Below, in pieces: positions 52,337-60,823 of a stretch of 64,000 bases of DNA. The DNA is taken from NCBI GenBank assembly GCA_963762825.1, contig CAVXLZ010000001.1, positions 682,001 through 746,000 on the forward strand, read 5' to 3'. This DNA comes from Miltoncostaea sp963762825 (GTDB lineage Bacteria; Actinomycetota; Thermoleophilia; Miltoncostaeales; Miltoncostaeaceae). Position 1 is the stretch's first letter. The number at the start of each line of letters is the position of its first letter. The notes beneath the pieces were generated by a model. That model was given only the letters and a program-made list of their open reading frames with translations. It did no database searches and was not told the origin of the DNA. The position numbers and the translations under genes are program-made.

Positions 52337-53239
52337 CTGAGTATCGAGGTCGCCCTCGTCACGGGTGCGACCGGTCTCGTGGGCGAGGCGCTCGTTGCGC
52401 GACTGCGCTCCTGCGGCGTGCGGGTGCTCGCGACGGCCCGTTCGCATGTGGCCGAGCGCTCTCTCCTGGCGGCGGGCGCTGAGCCGCTCCATACCGACGC
52501 CGCCGGCCTGGGCGGCTGGGTCCGGGAGACCGCGGATGCGCAAGCCATCTTCCACCTCGGCCTGCCGCGCTTGGACCCGCCCCTGCGCAGGCTCGCCGCC
52601 CGCCGCCGCGCGGGTGATGCCGCCGCCGGTGCCGGGGCGGTGGCTGCGCTCGCCGACGGCCGGCCCGTGGTGATGCTCTCAACCGGGCTCGCCTTCGGCG
52701 ATCGATCGTCCCCGGCGGTGGACGCCGACCCCGCCGGCGCTACCCCGGCGATCGCGGCGGCCGCCCTGGCCGCCGAGCACGCTCTTGCCGGGGCCGATCT
52801 GAGGGTGGTGAGGGTGCCCTGGATCCACGGACCCGGCGGGTTGGCACGCGATCTCATCGCCGGCCTGCGATTCGGTCGCTTCCGCGTGGTGGGATCGGGC
52901 GACAACCGCTGGGCGATGCTCGGCGCCGACGACGCCGCCGCGGCGCTCCTCGCGGCCCTCGACGCCCCATCCGGGCACTACACGGCGGCCGAAGCCGACG
53001 TCCCGACCCAGTCGCAGGTGGTGGACGTCGTGTGCGCCGTCCCCGGCCACCGCCGGCCCGACCGCCTCCCGCCCCGCTTTGCGGCCCTCTCGATGGGCGG
53101 TGCCATGAGCGAGGCCCTGTCGACTTCGCTCTGGATCAGGACCGGGGCCCTTTCCGAGCACGGCTGGGAGCCCCGCCAGGACTGGCGAGAGGAGCTCGTC
53201 AGGATGGCGGAGGGCTCGGGGCCGCCTCCCCGGCGGTGA
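52337..53239 (+). CDS. NAD(P)-dependent epimerase/dehydratase-like protein, CTG start
   Basis: Atypical extended SDR, about 300 residues. The N-terminus IEVALVTGATGLVGEAL is the TGxxGxxG cofactor loop, and LRVVRVPWIHGPGG and WAMLGADDAAAAL match NAD-dependent epimerase sequences. The catalytic YxxxK is not visible, so it may bind cofactor without classical catalysis. No ATG/GTG/TTG lies before the cofactor motif in frame. GGAGG at 52326-52330 stands 6 nt before a CTG at 52337, which would give MSIEVALV. The other reading is an indel linking the ATG at 52320. The end overlaps a convergent gene. Confidence 0.75.
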   Translation: MSIEVALVTGATGLVGEALVARLRSCGVRVLATARSHVAERSLLAAGAEPLHTDAAGLGGWVRETADAQAIFHLGLPRLDPPLRRLAARRRAGDAAAGAGAVAALADGRPVVMLSTGLAFGDRSSPAVDADPAGATPAIAAAALAAEHALAGADLRVVRVPWIHGPGGLARDLIAGLRFGRFRVVGSGDNRWAMLGADDAAAALLAALDAPSGHYTAAEADVPTQSQVVDVVCAVPGHRRPDRLPPRFAALSMGGAMSEALSTSLWIRTGALSEHGWEPRQDWREELVRMAEGSGPPPRR

Positions 53240-53519
53240 GGGGTACCGACGCGGACAGCGTCTGCTCTCCGCGGCGATAGATGATGTCGAGCTTGTCGCC
53301 CCTCAGGTCGCCGTAGACGCCGATACCGATCGCCAGCATCAGCGAGCGGCCCAAGCCGAGCTTCGGTTGGGCTCTCAGCGGACGTAGGAAACGGAGCACC
53401 GGGCCGTCGATCGTGAAGTCGGTGTTCTCGACCCACTCCTCGCCGTTCACATAGACGCGGATAGAGGATTCTGCGCCTTCGGGCAGTAGGATCGACGAGA
53501 CCTGGTTTCCGCTAGTCAT
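53199..53519 (-). CDS. Hypothetical protein (106 aa)
   Basis: Not recognised. The sequence begins MTSGNQVSSILLPEGAESSI, has RVYVNGEEWVENTDFTIDGP and a C-terminal YRRGEQTLSASVPL. The short beta strands and NGEEW/DFTI turns resemble phage- or tail-type small beta domains only weakly. Base composition near its start (TTGTTAAC) is less GC-rich than the neighbours. A TACCCT -10 box lies 8 nt before the ATG at 53519. Its last 41 nt overlap the convergent epimerase gene. Confidence 0.6.
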   Translation of the reverse strand: MTSGNQVSSILLPEGAESSIRVYVNGEEWVENTDFTIDGPVLRFLRPLRAQPKLGLGRSLMLAIGIGVYGDLRGDKLDIIYRRGEQTLSASVPLTAGEAAPSPPPS

Positions 53520-53527
53520 TGTTAACG

Positions 53528-53533
53528 AGGGTA
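53528..53533 (-). promoter_or_regulatory. -10 box TACCCT of the 106-aa gene
   Basis: The minus-strand TACCCT lies 8 nt before the ATG at 53519. The gap contains GTTAAC, an AT-rich palindrome rare in this DNA. Confidence 0.45.
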
Positions 53534-53637
53534 CCGCACCGCTAAAGGTCGGCTTCGCGGCACCGATTGCACCCCTGCCGTACCCACGCTCCCTGTGCGT
53601 GCGTGCGATTGAGCCCCCGAGATCCGAGGCACTCGAT

Positions 53638-55057
53638 ATGGCTGCATGCATACCCCCGCTCGCTCGACGCTGGACGACGGCGCTCCTTCTGTCGCTGATC
53701 GCCCTGGCCTTCGTGCCGGGAGTGGCCGGTGCCGCTCAGCCGGGCACTGTGACCCTGCTGGCGACCGAGTCCGCGTACAAGTTCGACCACCCTGACGCTG
53801 CCGAGTGGAGCCACCGTCTCGACCTCCCCGGGTCTCTTCCGGTTGCGGGTCACACCGGCCGGCGGCGCGCCGGTCGAGCGCCCGGGCTTCTGCATCGATG
53901 CCCTCCATGTCATCGGCCAGGGCATCAACTACTCGGTGAGCCTCCAGACCGCAGCCGACGATCCCCGCCTGGCAACGGCTCGATACGGCGAGGCGGCATG
54001 GCTGATCCAGTCGGCGGAGGGTCTCATCGCCGCCGCCGCGCCGAGTGCGCGCAGCCTCGAGTCCGGAGCCCTGCAGACGGCCGTCTGGCAGCTGACCGAC
54101 CAGATCCGTGAGACCAACCCGAGCTCCGATGCCGTCCTCAACGCCCGCACGGCCGCCCTCCGCGCCCTCGCGGCGGGCAAGGCCGTGGGTGGTCCGCTGA
54201 CGATGACCCCCTCGATGACCCGGGGCTGCGCGGGACGCAGCTCGGTGGCGGTCAACCTGACCGGCGCGCCGGGCAGCACGGCCGACCTCTCTGTGGCGAG
54301 CGGTGCAGGCACCGTCAGCCCGGCGCAGGTCCGCTTCGGCGCCGACGGGACCGCCGCGGCTTCGGTGACCTCCGCCACGGCCGGCGTGGTGGCGATCACC
54401 GCGCGTTCCCAGGGCGGCACCATCACCCGCCTCGCGCGCAGCAGCGCCTCCGCGCAGACCCCGCAGGAGACGATGGTCCTCGTGCCGCAGGCCTACTCGG
54501 CCACGACCACCGTGACCTTCGAGGACTGCCCGGTGATCCCGTTCGAGGGTCCGACGACCCCGACGACCCCGGCCGCTCCCGTCGCCCCGCTCGATACGCC
54601 CACCGCGAAGCCCGTCGTGCCGAGCACACCGGTCGCGCCCCAGCAGCCCGCGCAGGCCACCCCGAAGTTCACCCTCGTCAAGAAGGGCCCGGCCCGCATC
54701 ACCGCCGGGGCACGCACCCGCTACACCATCACGGTTCGCAACCGTGGCACGTCCGTCCTGCGCAACCTCACCCTGACCGACGTCCTGCCCAAGGGGATGT
54801 CCCTCACCGGGACCCCGTCCGGCGCGCGTCTGCGCGGCGGCAGGGTCGTGTGGAGCGTGGGCGCGCTGAAGGCCCGCGGCTCGCGCACCTTCCGGGTCAA
54901 CGTGCGTATCGACGCCGACATCTCGGGTCGTCGCTGCAACCGCGCCATCGCGACCGCCCCGGGTGGCATCGGCTCGAGCGCGGTGCGGCGGACGGCGAAG
55001 GCCTGCACCGCCGTGAAGGCGCTGCCCCGAGTTCTGCTGCCCGCGGTCACCGCCTGA
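53638..55057 (+). CDS. Secreted thioester-like/DUF11 surface protein, one frameshift
   Basis: A signal peptide (WTTALLLSLIALAFVPGVAG) is followed by a domain with ERPGFCIDALHVIGQGINYS, like the Cys-containing start of TQXA/thioester adhesin domains. A Pro-rich linker (TTPTTPAAPVAPLDTPTAKP) comes next, then a DUF11 repeat (KGPARITAGARTRYTITVRN, LTLTDVLPKGMSL) with several Cys. Between PGSLPVAG and LRVTPAGGAPVERPG the frame shifts near 53830-53845, one extra base in CTTCCGGTTGCGGG. The family is typical of surface adhesins. There is no LPXTG motif; wall attachment is unproven. Confidence 0.78.
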
Positions 55058-55060
55058 TCG

Positions 55061-55099
55061 ATCCGGGTGGAGGGAGCCGGATGCTCCCTCCACCCGGAT
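55061..55099. terminator. Perfect 17-bp hairpin between convergent genes
   Basis: The arm at 55061-55077 (ATCCGGGTGGAGGGAGC) is fully complementary to 55083-55099, with a 5-nt loop CGGAT. It lies between the stop of the DUF11 gene and the Asp23 gene. There is no T-run, so it may act as a bidirectional barrier. It is the strongest hairpin found here. Confidence 0.75.
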
Positions 55100-55103
55100 G
55101 GTT

Positions 55104-55571
55104 TCACCCTGGCGTCTCTCCGACCTCGTCCGGTCCTGGTTCGCTCATCTGAGGCGCCGGCGGGGGGACGACGTCCACCACGCCGACATCGACGGTCGTG
55201 ACCCTCATGCCGGTGGCGAACTCCACGCGCTCGGTGATGCGCGCGCGCACGTCCTCGACGATGCGCGGGATCTCCACTCCGTCGCGCACCACCAGCCGCA
55301 CCTCGATCGCGGCCGATCCATCGGTGACGCGCACGCTGGCTCCGCCGCGCCGCCGCTCGGCCGGCCTCGTCCATCCGCGGCGGGCTCCGCCGCTGCGCAG
55401 ATCCTCCACGCCTTCGACCTCGCGAGCCGCGGCGCCGGCGACCTTGGCCACGATCGAGTCGGCGATCCAGGTGCTGCCGTGGGGAGCGCCGGCGGAGGCC
55501 GCGGAATCCTCGCCCGCGGCCTCCGCCGGGGGCCCCTCGGTGGTGATCGTGGGATCGGTGTCGGACGTCAT
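55104..55571 (-). CDS. Asp23/Gls24-family envelope stress protein
   Basis: The 155 residues have an acidic N-terminus, then the Asp23 domain: WIADSIVAKVAGAAAREVEG, a basic inserted loop (SGGARRGWTRPAERRRGG), VRVTDGSAAIEVRLVVRDGV, and RITERVEFATGMRVTTVDVGVVDV. Members help anchor alkaline or envelope stress responses at the membrane. The inserted Arg-rich loop between the first helix and the beta sheet is typical of actinobacterial members. GAGGAGA precedes the ATG at 55571. It is convergent with the DUF11 gene. Confidence 0.88.
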   Translation of the reverse strand: MTSDTDPTITTEGPPAEAAGEDSAASAGAPHGSTWIADSIVAKVAGAAAREVEGVEDLRSGGARRGWTRPAERRRGGASVRVTDGSAAIEVRLVVRDGVEIPRIVEDVRARITERVEFATGMRVTTVDVGVVDVVPPPAPQMSEPGPDEVGETPG

Positions 55572-55643
55572 CGGGTCTCCTCTCGGTTCGCCCCGAGTGT
55601 GACCGATGCCGGCAGGCGCGTCACCGGCGCCAGGTTCAGGCGC

Positions 55644-56741
55644 TCAGGAGCCCGGCGCGATTCCGGTTGCGTCGGGTCCGCCCATGCGCTTGAGCCACCT
55701 CGCGTGCGAGGCGATCGCGCTCCAGATGGTCCTGTGGCTCTGGTACCGGACGCCGTAAGCGTCGCAGGTCTCGCGCACCACCGAGGCCAGGCTCGGGTAG
55801 TGGACGTGGCAGACGCGCGAGAACAGATGATGCTCGATCTGGAAGTTCAGCCCGCCCAGGTACCAGGCCAGGAAGCGGTTGCGCGGCGCGAAGTTGACGG
55901 TCGTCTCCACCTGGTGGCGCGCCCACTCGGTGCGGCCGGCATCGCCCATCGCCTCGACGCTCGAGAAGTCGGCCTCCTCGAGGCAGTGGGCGAGCTGGAA
56001 TACGAGCGCGATGGTGAAGGCGAGCACGAAGGAGGTCGCGAGGAAGAGCACCGCGACCTGCCATGCCGGATGCAGCAACAGGGGAATACCGATCGACCAG
56101 GAGAGGAAGACCAGCTTGCCGGCGATCAGGCCAGCCAGCTCGCGTCCGCGCGGCCACCGCAGCGGCGTCATGCCCACCCGGCCCCCGATGAGCAACCCGA
56201 GATCTCCGATGGTGTGCCACTTCACTGAGAAGAGGCCGTACAGCGGCCAGATGTAGACGTGCTGGTAGCGGTGGAACCAGCGGCGCCGCTGATCCGGTGC
56301 GAGGCGCGCCAATGGGAGCTGCTCGATGTCCGTGTCGGCACCGGCGATGTTCGTGTAGGTGTGGTGGACGACGTTGTGCTTCACGCGCCACACGTAGGAG
56401 CTCGCCCCGATCACGTCCAGGGACCAGCGCATCGTGGTGTTGACGCGGCTGCTGGGGCTATAGGCGCCGTGGTTGGCGTCGTGGGTCACGCTGAACCCGA
56501 TCCCCGCGAGGGCCAGGCCCAGCGAGACGCTGAGGATCGCCGCCTGCCACCAGGTGGCGGCGGCGAACACCAGGAGCGCCCACGAGAGGATTCCCCAGGC
56601 GAACATGGTTGCGGTCTTGGCGTACATCCGCCGGTAGGCGGAGCGTTCGCGACCCGGTTCGGCCAGGAAGGCCTTCACGCGCGCCTTGAGGTCGGCGTAG
56701 AACGCACCGCCGCCGTCGAAGTCGATTCTTCCAGCAGTCAT
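55644..56741 (-). CDS. Membrane fatty-acid desaturase
   Basis: Front-end/acyl-lipid desaturase of 365 residues, iron-dependent. The three histidine boxes are seen: THDANHGAYS (HxxxH), KHNVVHHTYTNI (HxxHH) and LNFQIEHHLFSRV (QxEHH). A fourth, LAHCLEEADF, is the usual short element. QxEHH is typical of front-end and linoleoyl-CoA-type desaturases. Four hydrophobic segments are present. It likely adjusts membrane fluidity. A TAGACT on the minus strand (56818-56823) could be a -10 box with a leader of about 70 nt. The ATG at 56741 is the start that fits homologues. Confidence 0.92.
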   Translation of the reverse strand: MTAGRIDFDGGGAFYADLKARVKAFLAEPGRERSAYRRMYAKTATMFAWGILSWALLVFAAATWWQAAILSVSLGLALAGIGFSVTHDANHGAYSPSSRVNTTMRWSLDVIGASSYVWRVKHNVVHHTYTNIAGADTDIEQLPLARLAPDQRRRWFHRYQHVYIWPLYGLFSVKWHTIGDLGLLIGGRVGMTPLRWPRGRELAGLIAGKLVFLSWSIGIPLLLHPAWQVAVLFLATSFVLAFTIALVFQLAHCLEEADFSSVEAMGDAGRTEWARHQVETTVNFAPRNRFLAWYLGGLNFQIEHHLFSRVCHVHYPSLASVVRETCDAYGVRYQSHRTIWSAIASHARWLKRMGGPDATGIAPGS

Positions 56742-56817
56742 CGCCGGTCCCGTCTCGTGGGGCGTTCGTCGGCGGGGCCGACACGCAAACTGAAGCTCGG
56801 ACTCTCCGTTCGCGATC

Positions 56818-56823
56818 AGTCTA
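56818..56823 (-). promoter_or_regulatory. Candidate -10 box TAGACT for the desaturase
   Basis: The minus-strand TAGACT is 76 nt before the ATG at 56741, giving a leader of about 70 nt. The leader holds no clear riboswitch. This is weaker evidence than at the leaderless genes. Confidence 0.35.
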
Positions 56824-56918
56824 CTCGGCCCTCCCCGCACCCTGATCCTTCCGAGTGGGCTCCGGAGCGGTCGCGGCCGGGCGGGTTCCGTATCTGGTAG
56901 GCCCTCCGGGGGACAGGC

Positions 56919-56924
56919 TAGACT
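56919..56924 (+). promoter_or_regulatory. -10 box TAGACT of the DivIVA-like gene (leaderless)
   Basis: TAGACT ends 7 nt before the ATG at 56932, separated by GGCCCGC, the same spacer as at the ABC1 kinase gene. Confidence 0.6.
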
Positions 56925-56931
56925 GGCCCGC

Positions 56932-58227
56932 ATGGATCGCGCGAGCGAGTTGGAGAGCCGGCTGACCGCCGAGGAACTGAGCGCCGAGATGCTCCGACGC
57001 GCCGACCTCTCCACGGTGCGCAAGGGCTACGACCCCTCCGAGGTCACCATTCTGCTGGGGTTGGCCGCCGATGCCCTGGATCACTCCCGAGTGGAGGCCA
57101 TCGGCCTGCGCGACCGCCTCGCGAAGGTCGAGGCGAAGGCGGCCGGCCCGGATGAGATGGTCGAGCTGGAAGCGCTGCGGGCCCGGGCGCGCGAGGCGGA
57201 CGACCGCCACGCGGCGCATGAGTCCGCCCTGGCCGAGCTCCAGTCCCTGAGGGCGCAGCTCGCGCAGGCCGAGCAGCGCCACTCCGCCCTCGAGGCGGAG
57301 GCGGCCGAGCTCCGCGAGCTGAAGGCGCGACTGCGCGAGGCCGACAAGCGCAACGCCGCCCAAGGGGCCGAGCTGGAGGAGATCCCCGCGCTGAAGGCCC
57401 GGCTCGACGAGGCCGATGCGCGGAACACCGCCCAGGAGGCCGAGCTCCAGGAGATGAGCGCGGCCGTCACCGCACTCAGCGAGGAGCGCGACGCGGCGAT
57501 CGCCGAACGGGACGTGCTGCGCACGGCGCGCCCCTCCGACGACGACCTCCTCGCGATGGTCGGAGACTCCGCCGGCGCCGTCCTGAAGGCCGCCCGCTCG
57601 TCGGCCGCACGGCTCGAGGGCGACACCGCGCTCAAGATCGAGGGCCTGCTCGCGACGGCAAAGGCCGATGCGGCGGCCATGATCACCGCCGCCGAGGAAG
57701 AGGCCCTCGAGGTGCGGCGTGCCTCGCAGGAGCGCGCCGACGCGATCATCGGCGAGGCGCGCCAAGACGCCGAGGCGATGAAGCACGATGCCCAGGCGGC
57801 GGCGCGGCTCAGCCGCGAGGAGGCCGAGCATGAGACCGTGGAGCTGCGGCGCTCGGCCGACCAGTACTCGCTGGTCACCCGTCGCGAAGCCGACAACTAT
57901 GCGGCGGACACCCGGGCCGGCGCCGATCGCGATGCGCGCCGGATGACCGCCGAGGCCGAGAAGACCGCCGCCGCGAAGGTCGCCGGCGCCGAGGCGCTGG
58001 TGGCGGAGACCCGCGAGGCGACCGATGCGCGCCTGCGCGATCTCATGGAGGAGATGTCTACCCTCCGCGAGACCGAGCTCGCAGCGATCCAGCACATGCG
58101 CGAGGTCCGCGACGCGCTGACCCAGCATCTGTTCGCCACCCAGAACGGCCTCGAGGACGTGCTCACCCGGGTGGCGAGCGACGATACCCGCACGCTGGTC
58201 TCCGGAGAGGTGGTCGAGGGCACCTAG
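56932..58227 (+). CDS. DivIVA-like long coiled-coil protein
   Basis: The 431 residues begin with a DivIVA-type N-domain: LSAEMLRRADLSTVRKGYDP then SEVTILLGLAADALDH. Nearly all the rest is helical coiled coil rich in Ala, Glu, Arg and Asp, with repeats such as LKARLREADKRNAAQGAELE and LKARLDEADARNTAQEAELQ (about 33 residues apart). DivIVA proteins mark curved or polar membrane and recruit wall-growth machinery in actinobacteria. There is no membrane helix. Polar growth control is inference from the domain. Confidence 0.82.
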   Translation: MDRASELESRLTAEELSAEMLRRADLSTVRKGYDPSEVTILLGLAADALDHSRVEAIGLRDRLAKVEAKAAGPDEMVELEALRARAREADDRHAAHESALAELQSLRAQLAQAEQRHSALEAEAAELRELKARLREADKRNAAQGAELEEIPALKARLDEADARNTAQEAELQEMSAAVTALSEERDAAIAERDVLRTARPSDDDLLAMVGDSAGAVLKAARSSAARLEGDTALKIEGLLATAKADAAAMITAAEEEALEVRRASQERADAIIGEARQDAEAMKHDAQAAARLSREEAEHETVELRRSADQYSLVTRREADNYAADTRAGADRDARRMTAEAEKTAAAKVAGAEALVAETREATDARLRDLMEEMSTLRETELAAIQHMREVRDALTQHLFATQNGLEDVLTRVASDDTRTLVSGEVVEGT

Positions 58228-58324
58228 TGTCGGCTCCCCGCTGCATGCGAGCGTCTGACCCGGAGCACTAGGCTCGAACGCTCGGCTCGTCCGACCGGGA
58301 TAATCCCGACCTCTGGAGTACCAC

Positions 58325-59575
58325 GTGCAGGAAGCGGTCGCCGCGGGTCTGTTCGCCATCGTGCTGGGGCTCGTCGTGGTCGAGCGCATCCACCGCACGA
58401 AGGTGGCGCTGGCCGGTGCGGCCGTGGCGGTGCTCGCCGGCCTGCTCTCCCAGGAGGAGGCGATCGAGGCCATCGACTGGGGCGTTCTCGGTCTGCTCGC
58501 GGGGATGATGGTCCTGGTGTGGGGCACGGAGCGCACGGGGGTCTTCACCTATCTCGCGATCCGCGTCGGCCAAGCCTCGCGAGGGCATCCGGCGCGGCTG
58601 CTGTTCGGGCTGACCGGGACCACCGCCGTGGCCTCCGCCTTCCTGGACAACGTCACGACGATCCTGCTGGTGGTGCCGATCACCTTCGTGATCGCCGATG
58701 CCCTCGACCTCGACCTCATCCCGATCGTCATCGCCGAGGTGATCGCGAGCAACATCGGCGGCGCGGCGACGCTGATCGGCGATCCCCCGAACATCATCAT
58801 CGCCGGCGAGAGCGGCCTCGGCTTCATCGACTTCATCGTCCACGTGGGCCCCCCCGCCGTGATCTCGTTCTTCGTCGTCACCGCCGGGCTCTTCCTTCTC
58901 TACCGGAAGCGGCTCACGCCCTCACCCGACCGCGTCGAGGAGCTGCGCTTCCTGGACGCCTCGGCGAGTCTGGGTCCGCGACGCGACGTGACGGTCGTGC
59001 TCGCGTGCCTCGGCCTCACGATCGCGGGCTTCTTCGCGCACAGCGCACTCGGACTCGAACCCGCGACGGTCGCACTCTCCGGCGCGGCGCTCTACCTGCT
59101 GATCAGTCAGGTGGACATCGAGGTTCCGCTGATGGCGATCGAGTGGACCACTCTCTTCTTCTTCGTCGGCCTGTTCGTCGTCGTCGGCGGCCTCGAGGTG
59201 ACGGGCGTCCTCGCCCGGGTGACCGACTGGCTCGCCGACGCGACCGACGGGTCCGCCACGCTGCAGGCGCTGGGAATCCTGTGGGCGTCGGCCATCGCCA
59301 GCGGGGTCGTCGACAACATCCCGTTCACGGCGGCGATGGCGCCCGTGGTGTCCGATCTCGACGGCGGCGACGTGAACTGGTGGGCCCTGTCCCTCGGGGC
59401 CTGCTACGGCGGCAACCTGACGCTGGTCGCCGCGAGCGCCAACCTCGTCGCTGCCGGAGCGCTCCGGCGCGGCGGCCGCGAGCTGTCGTTCCTGCGCTTC
59501 CTGCGTGTGGGCGTACCCGCGACCATCGCGTCGATGCTGGTCGCGACCCTGTGGATACTCATGGTGGAGGTCTAG
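58325..59575 (+). CDS. ArsB/NhaD-type ion permease
   Basis: Polytopic transporter of 416 residues with about 11 helices. Two inverted halves carry ASAFLDNVTTILLVVPITF and GVVDNIPFTAAMAPVV, the paired DN elements of the ArsB/NhaD superfamily. AEVIASNIGGAATLIGDPPN is the matching glycine segment, with GACYGGNLTLVAASANLV in the second half. Anion efflux (arsenite), Na+/H+ exchange or citrate-type uptake are all found in this superfamily; the ion cannot be named. TGGAG lies 8 nt before the GTG. The stop TAG starts a TAGTGT box before the next gene. Confidence 0.88.
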   Translation: MQEAVAAGLFAIVLGLVVVERIHRTKVALAGAAVAVLAGLLSQEEAIEAIDWGVLGLLAGMMVLVWGTERTGVFTYLAIRVGQASRGHPARLLFGLTGTTAVASAFLDNVTTILLVVPITFVIADALDLDLIPIVIAEVIASNIGGAATLIGDPPNIIIAGESGLGFIDFIVHVGPPAVISFFVVTAGLFLLYRKRLTPSPDRVEELRFLDASASLGPRRDVTVVLACLGLTIAGFFAHSALGLEPATVALSGAALYLLISQVDIEVPLMAIEWTTLFFFVGLFVVVGGLEVTGVLARVTDWLADATDGSATLQALGILWASAIASGVVDNIPFTAAMAPVVSDLDGGDVNWWALSLGACYGGNLTLVAASANLVAAGALRRGGRELSFLRFLRVGVPATIASMLVATLWILMVEV

Positions 59576-59624
59576 TGTCCCGAGTCAGAGACCACGTGTC
59601 AGTTCCCGACCGAGCGCACCGGCT

Positions 59625-60134
59625 TTGAGCGACTCCCCCGACCACCTCTCACGTCGTCCCCTCGCGGATCTGGTGCGCAGGGTGGAGCCTCTTCGCGAGA
59701 CCGACGACCTCGTGAACGCGGCCGACCGGCTCGCCGACGCCGGCGGGGGCCTCCCGGTCGTCGGCCCGACCGGCGCCCTGGTGGGGTACCTCGCCGAGCG
59801 CGACCTCCTCGAGGCGCTCTTTCCCGCGTATCTCACGCAGTTCCGCAACACCGGGTTCCTCACTCGCGACTTCCCCTCGCTGGTGCGCAAGGCACGCGAA
59901 GCGGCCTCGACCACGGTGGCCGATCACATGTCCACGGATCCGGTCTCGGTGCACATCGACGACTCCGAGTCGCACGCCGCCGAGCTGTTCCTCCGTCACG
60001 GGCTGCGAAGTCTTCCCGTGGTCAGCGCCGGCGACCGGGTCAGTGGAGTCGTGCGGCTCGCCGACATGGTCCAGAGCCTCTTCCGCGCCTGCGGAGCCCT
60101 CCCGTCCGAGGCGCGCCGCAGCCCGGAGGCGTGA
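59625..60134 (+). CDS. CBS-domain pair protein
   Basis: About 169 residues with two CBS domains: LADLVRRVEPLRETDDLVNA to ALVGYLAERDLLEAL, then TVADHMSTDPVSVHIDDSES to GVVRLADMVQSLF. An inserted FPAYLTQFRNTGFLTRDFPS helix between them is unusual for the pair. TTG at 59625 is the only usual start between the upstream stop and the first domain. The last codon overlaps the next GTG (GTGA). It probably senses nucleotides and acts with the genes that follow. Confidence 0.8.
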   Translation: MSDSPDHLSRRPLADLVRRVEPLRETDDLVNAADRLADAGGGLPVVGPTGALVGYLAERDLLEALFPAYLTQFRNTGFLTRDFPSLVRKAREAASTTVADHMSTDPVSVHIDDSESHAAELFLRHGLRSLPVVSAGDRVSGVVRLADMVQSLFRACGALPSEARRSPEA

Positions 60135-60379
60135 GGCCGCGCGGCAGGGCCCGCTCTCTGCTCACTGCGGAGGCGGAGGATGCCGATCTCTGGGGAGTGG
60201 GCCCACCGCGAGAGCCCGAACGTCCTGTGGGGCCATCGCCCGCGGGCGCCGCCGTCCCTTGGCGCCCGCCGCGGCTGACCGCCGCGGTGTACACGGATCT
60301 CGCCGTGTGGATGATCCGCCTCGGGTTCGCCACAGGAGCCCTCTTCCCACTGCTTGCGCTGTTGCTCGGGGTCCGGTGA
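60131..60379 (+). CDS. Small protein with one C-terminal membrane helix
   Basis: Not recognised. It has 82 residues: an Arg/Pro-rich soluble part (WGVGPPREPERPVGPSPAG) and a C-terminal hydrophobic segment (MIRLGFATGALFPLLALLLG). The GTG overlaps the CBS stop and its own stop overlaps the next GTG, so it is translationally coupled on both sides. That makes a real gene likely. Confidence 0.6.
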   Translation: MRPRGRARSLLTAEAEDADLWGVGPPREPERPVGPSPAGAAVPWRPPRLTAAVYTDLAVWMIRLGFATGALFPLLALLLGVR

Positions 60380-60792
60380 GCCAGGCGCTCAGCGTCTCGT
60401 TCTTCGCTGCGACCCTCGCGGCGGGGGTGTTGGTCGGCGGAGTGAACTTCCTGCTCGCGCGCGGCGTCGTGGGAGAGCGGCTTCGCGTGCTTGCGCGCCA
60501 CATGGGCCTCGTGAGGGAAATGGTCGGTACGGCGACGTGTTCCGGCGACTGGTCGGCGTGCGACGCCGAGGCATGCGCCATTCCGATCGGCTCCAACGAC
60601 GAGATCGGCGAGAGCGCCCGCGGTGCGGGACCTCCTCGAGGTGCTGTCCTCGCACATCGAGCTCGAGGCTTTCAGCAGCTCGGCGCTCTCCGGTCGCTGC
60701 GCCACATCGGCGGCGCGAAGGCGGCCGGCCGGGATGCGGTCGCGCCCGCTGGGGCCGTGCCGGCGCCGCTGGCGCGGCACGTGAGCCTATGA
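60376..60792 (+). CDS. Membrane protein with HAMP-like region, probable frameshift
   Basis: Begins with a single helix (SFFAATLAAGVLVGGVNFLL), then MGLVREMVGTAT, a short Cys-containing insert (CSGDWSACDAEAC) and PIGSNDEIGESA, which looks like the second half of a HAMP linker (SxDEIGxxA). In this frame the sequence then turns to low-sense residues. Shifting by one near 60619-60626 gives AVRDLLEVLSSHIELEAFSSSALSG, a natural HAMP continuation that stops at 60783. No kinase, cyclase or methyl-accepting domain follows. It may be a truncated sensor or a stand-alone HAMP protein. Confidence 0.5.
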   Translation: MSQALSVSFFAATLAAGVLVGGVNFLLARGVVGERLRVLARHMGLVREMVGTATCSGDWSACDAEACAIPIGSNDEIGESARGAGPPRGAVLAHRARGFQQLGALRSLRHIGGAKAAGRDAVAPAGAVPAPLARHVSL

Positions 60793-60823
60793 TGAAGGGA
60801 GACCGCGAGTAGGAGGGCGCCAG

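Noticed and set aside
58225..58230. TAGTGT at the DivIVA-like stop as a promoter for the permease
   Set aside because: It is 95 nt from the permease start, and a closer GATAAT (58299-58304) is at least as good; I kept it only as a weak parallel.
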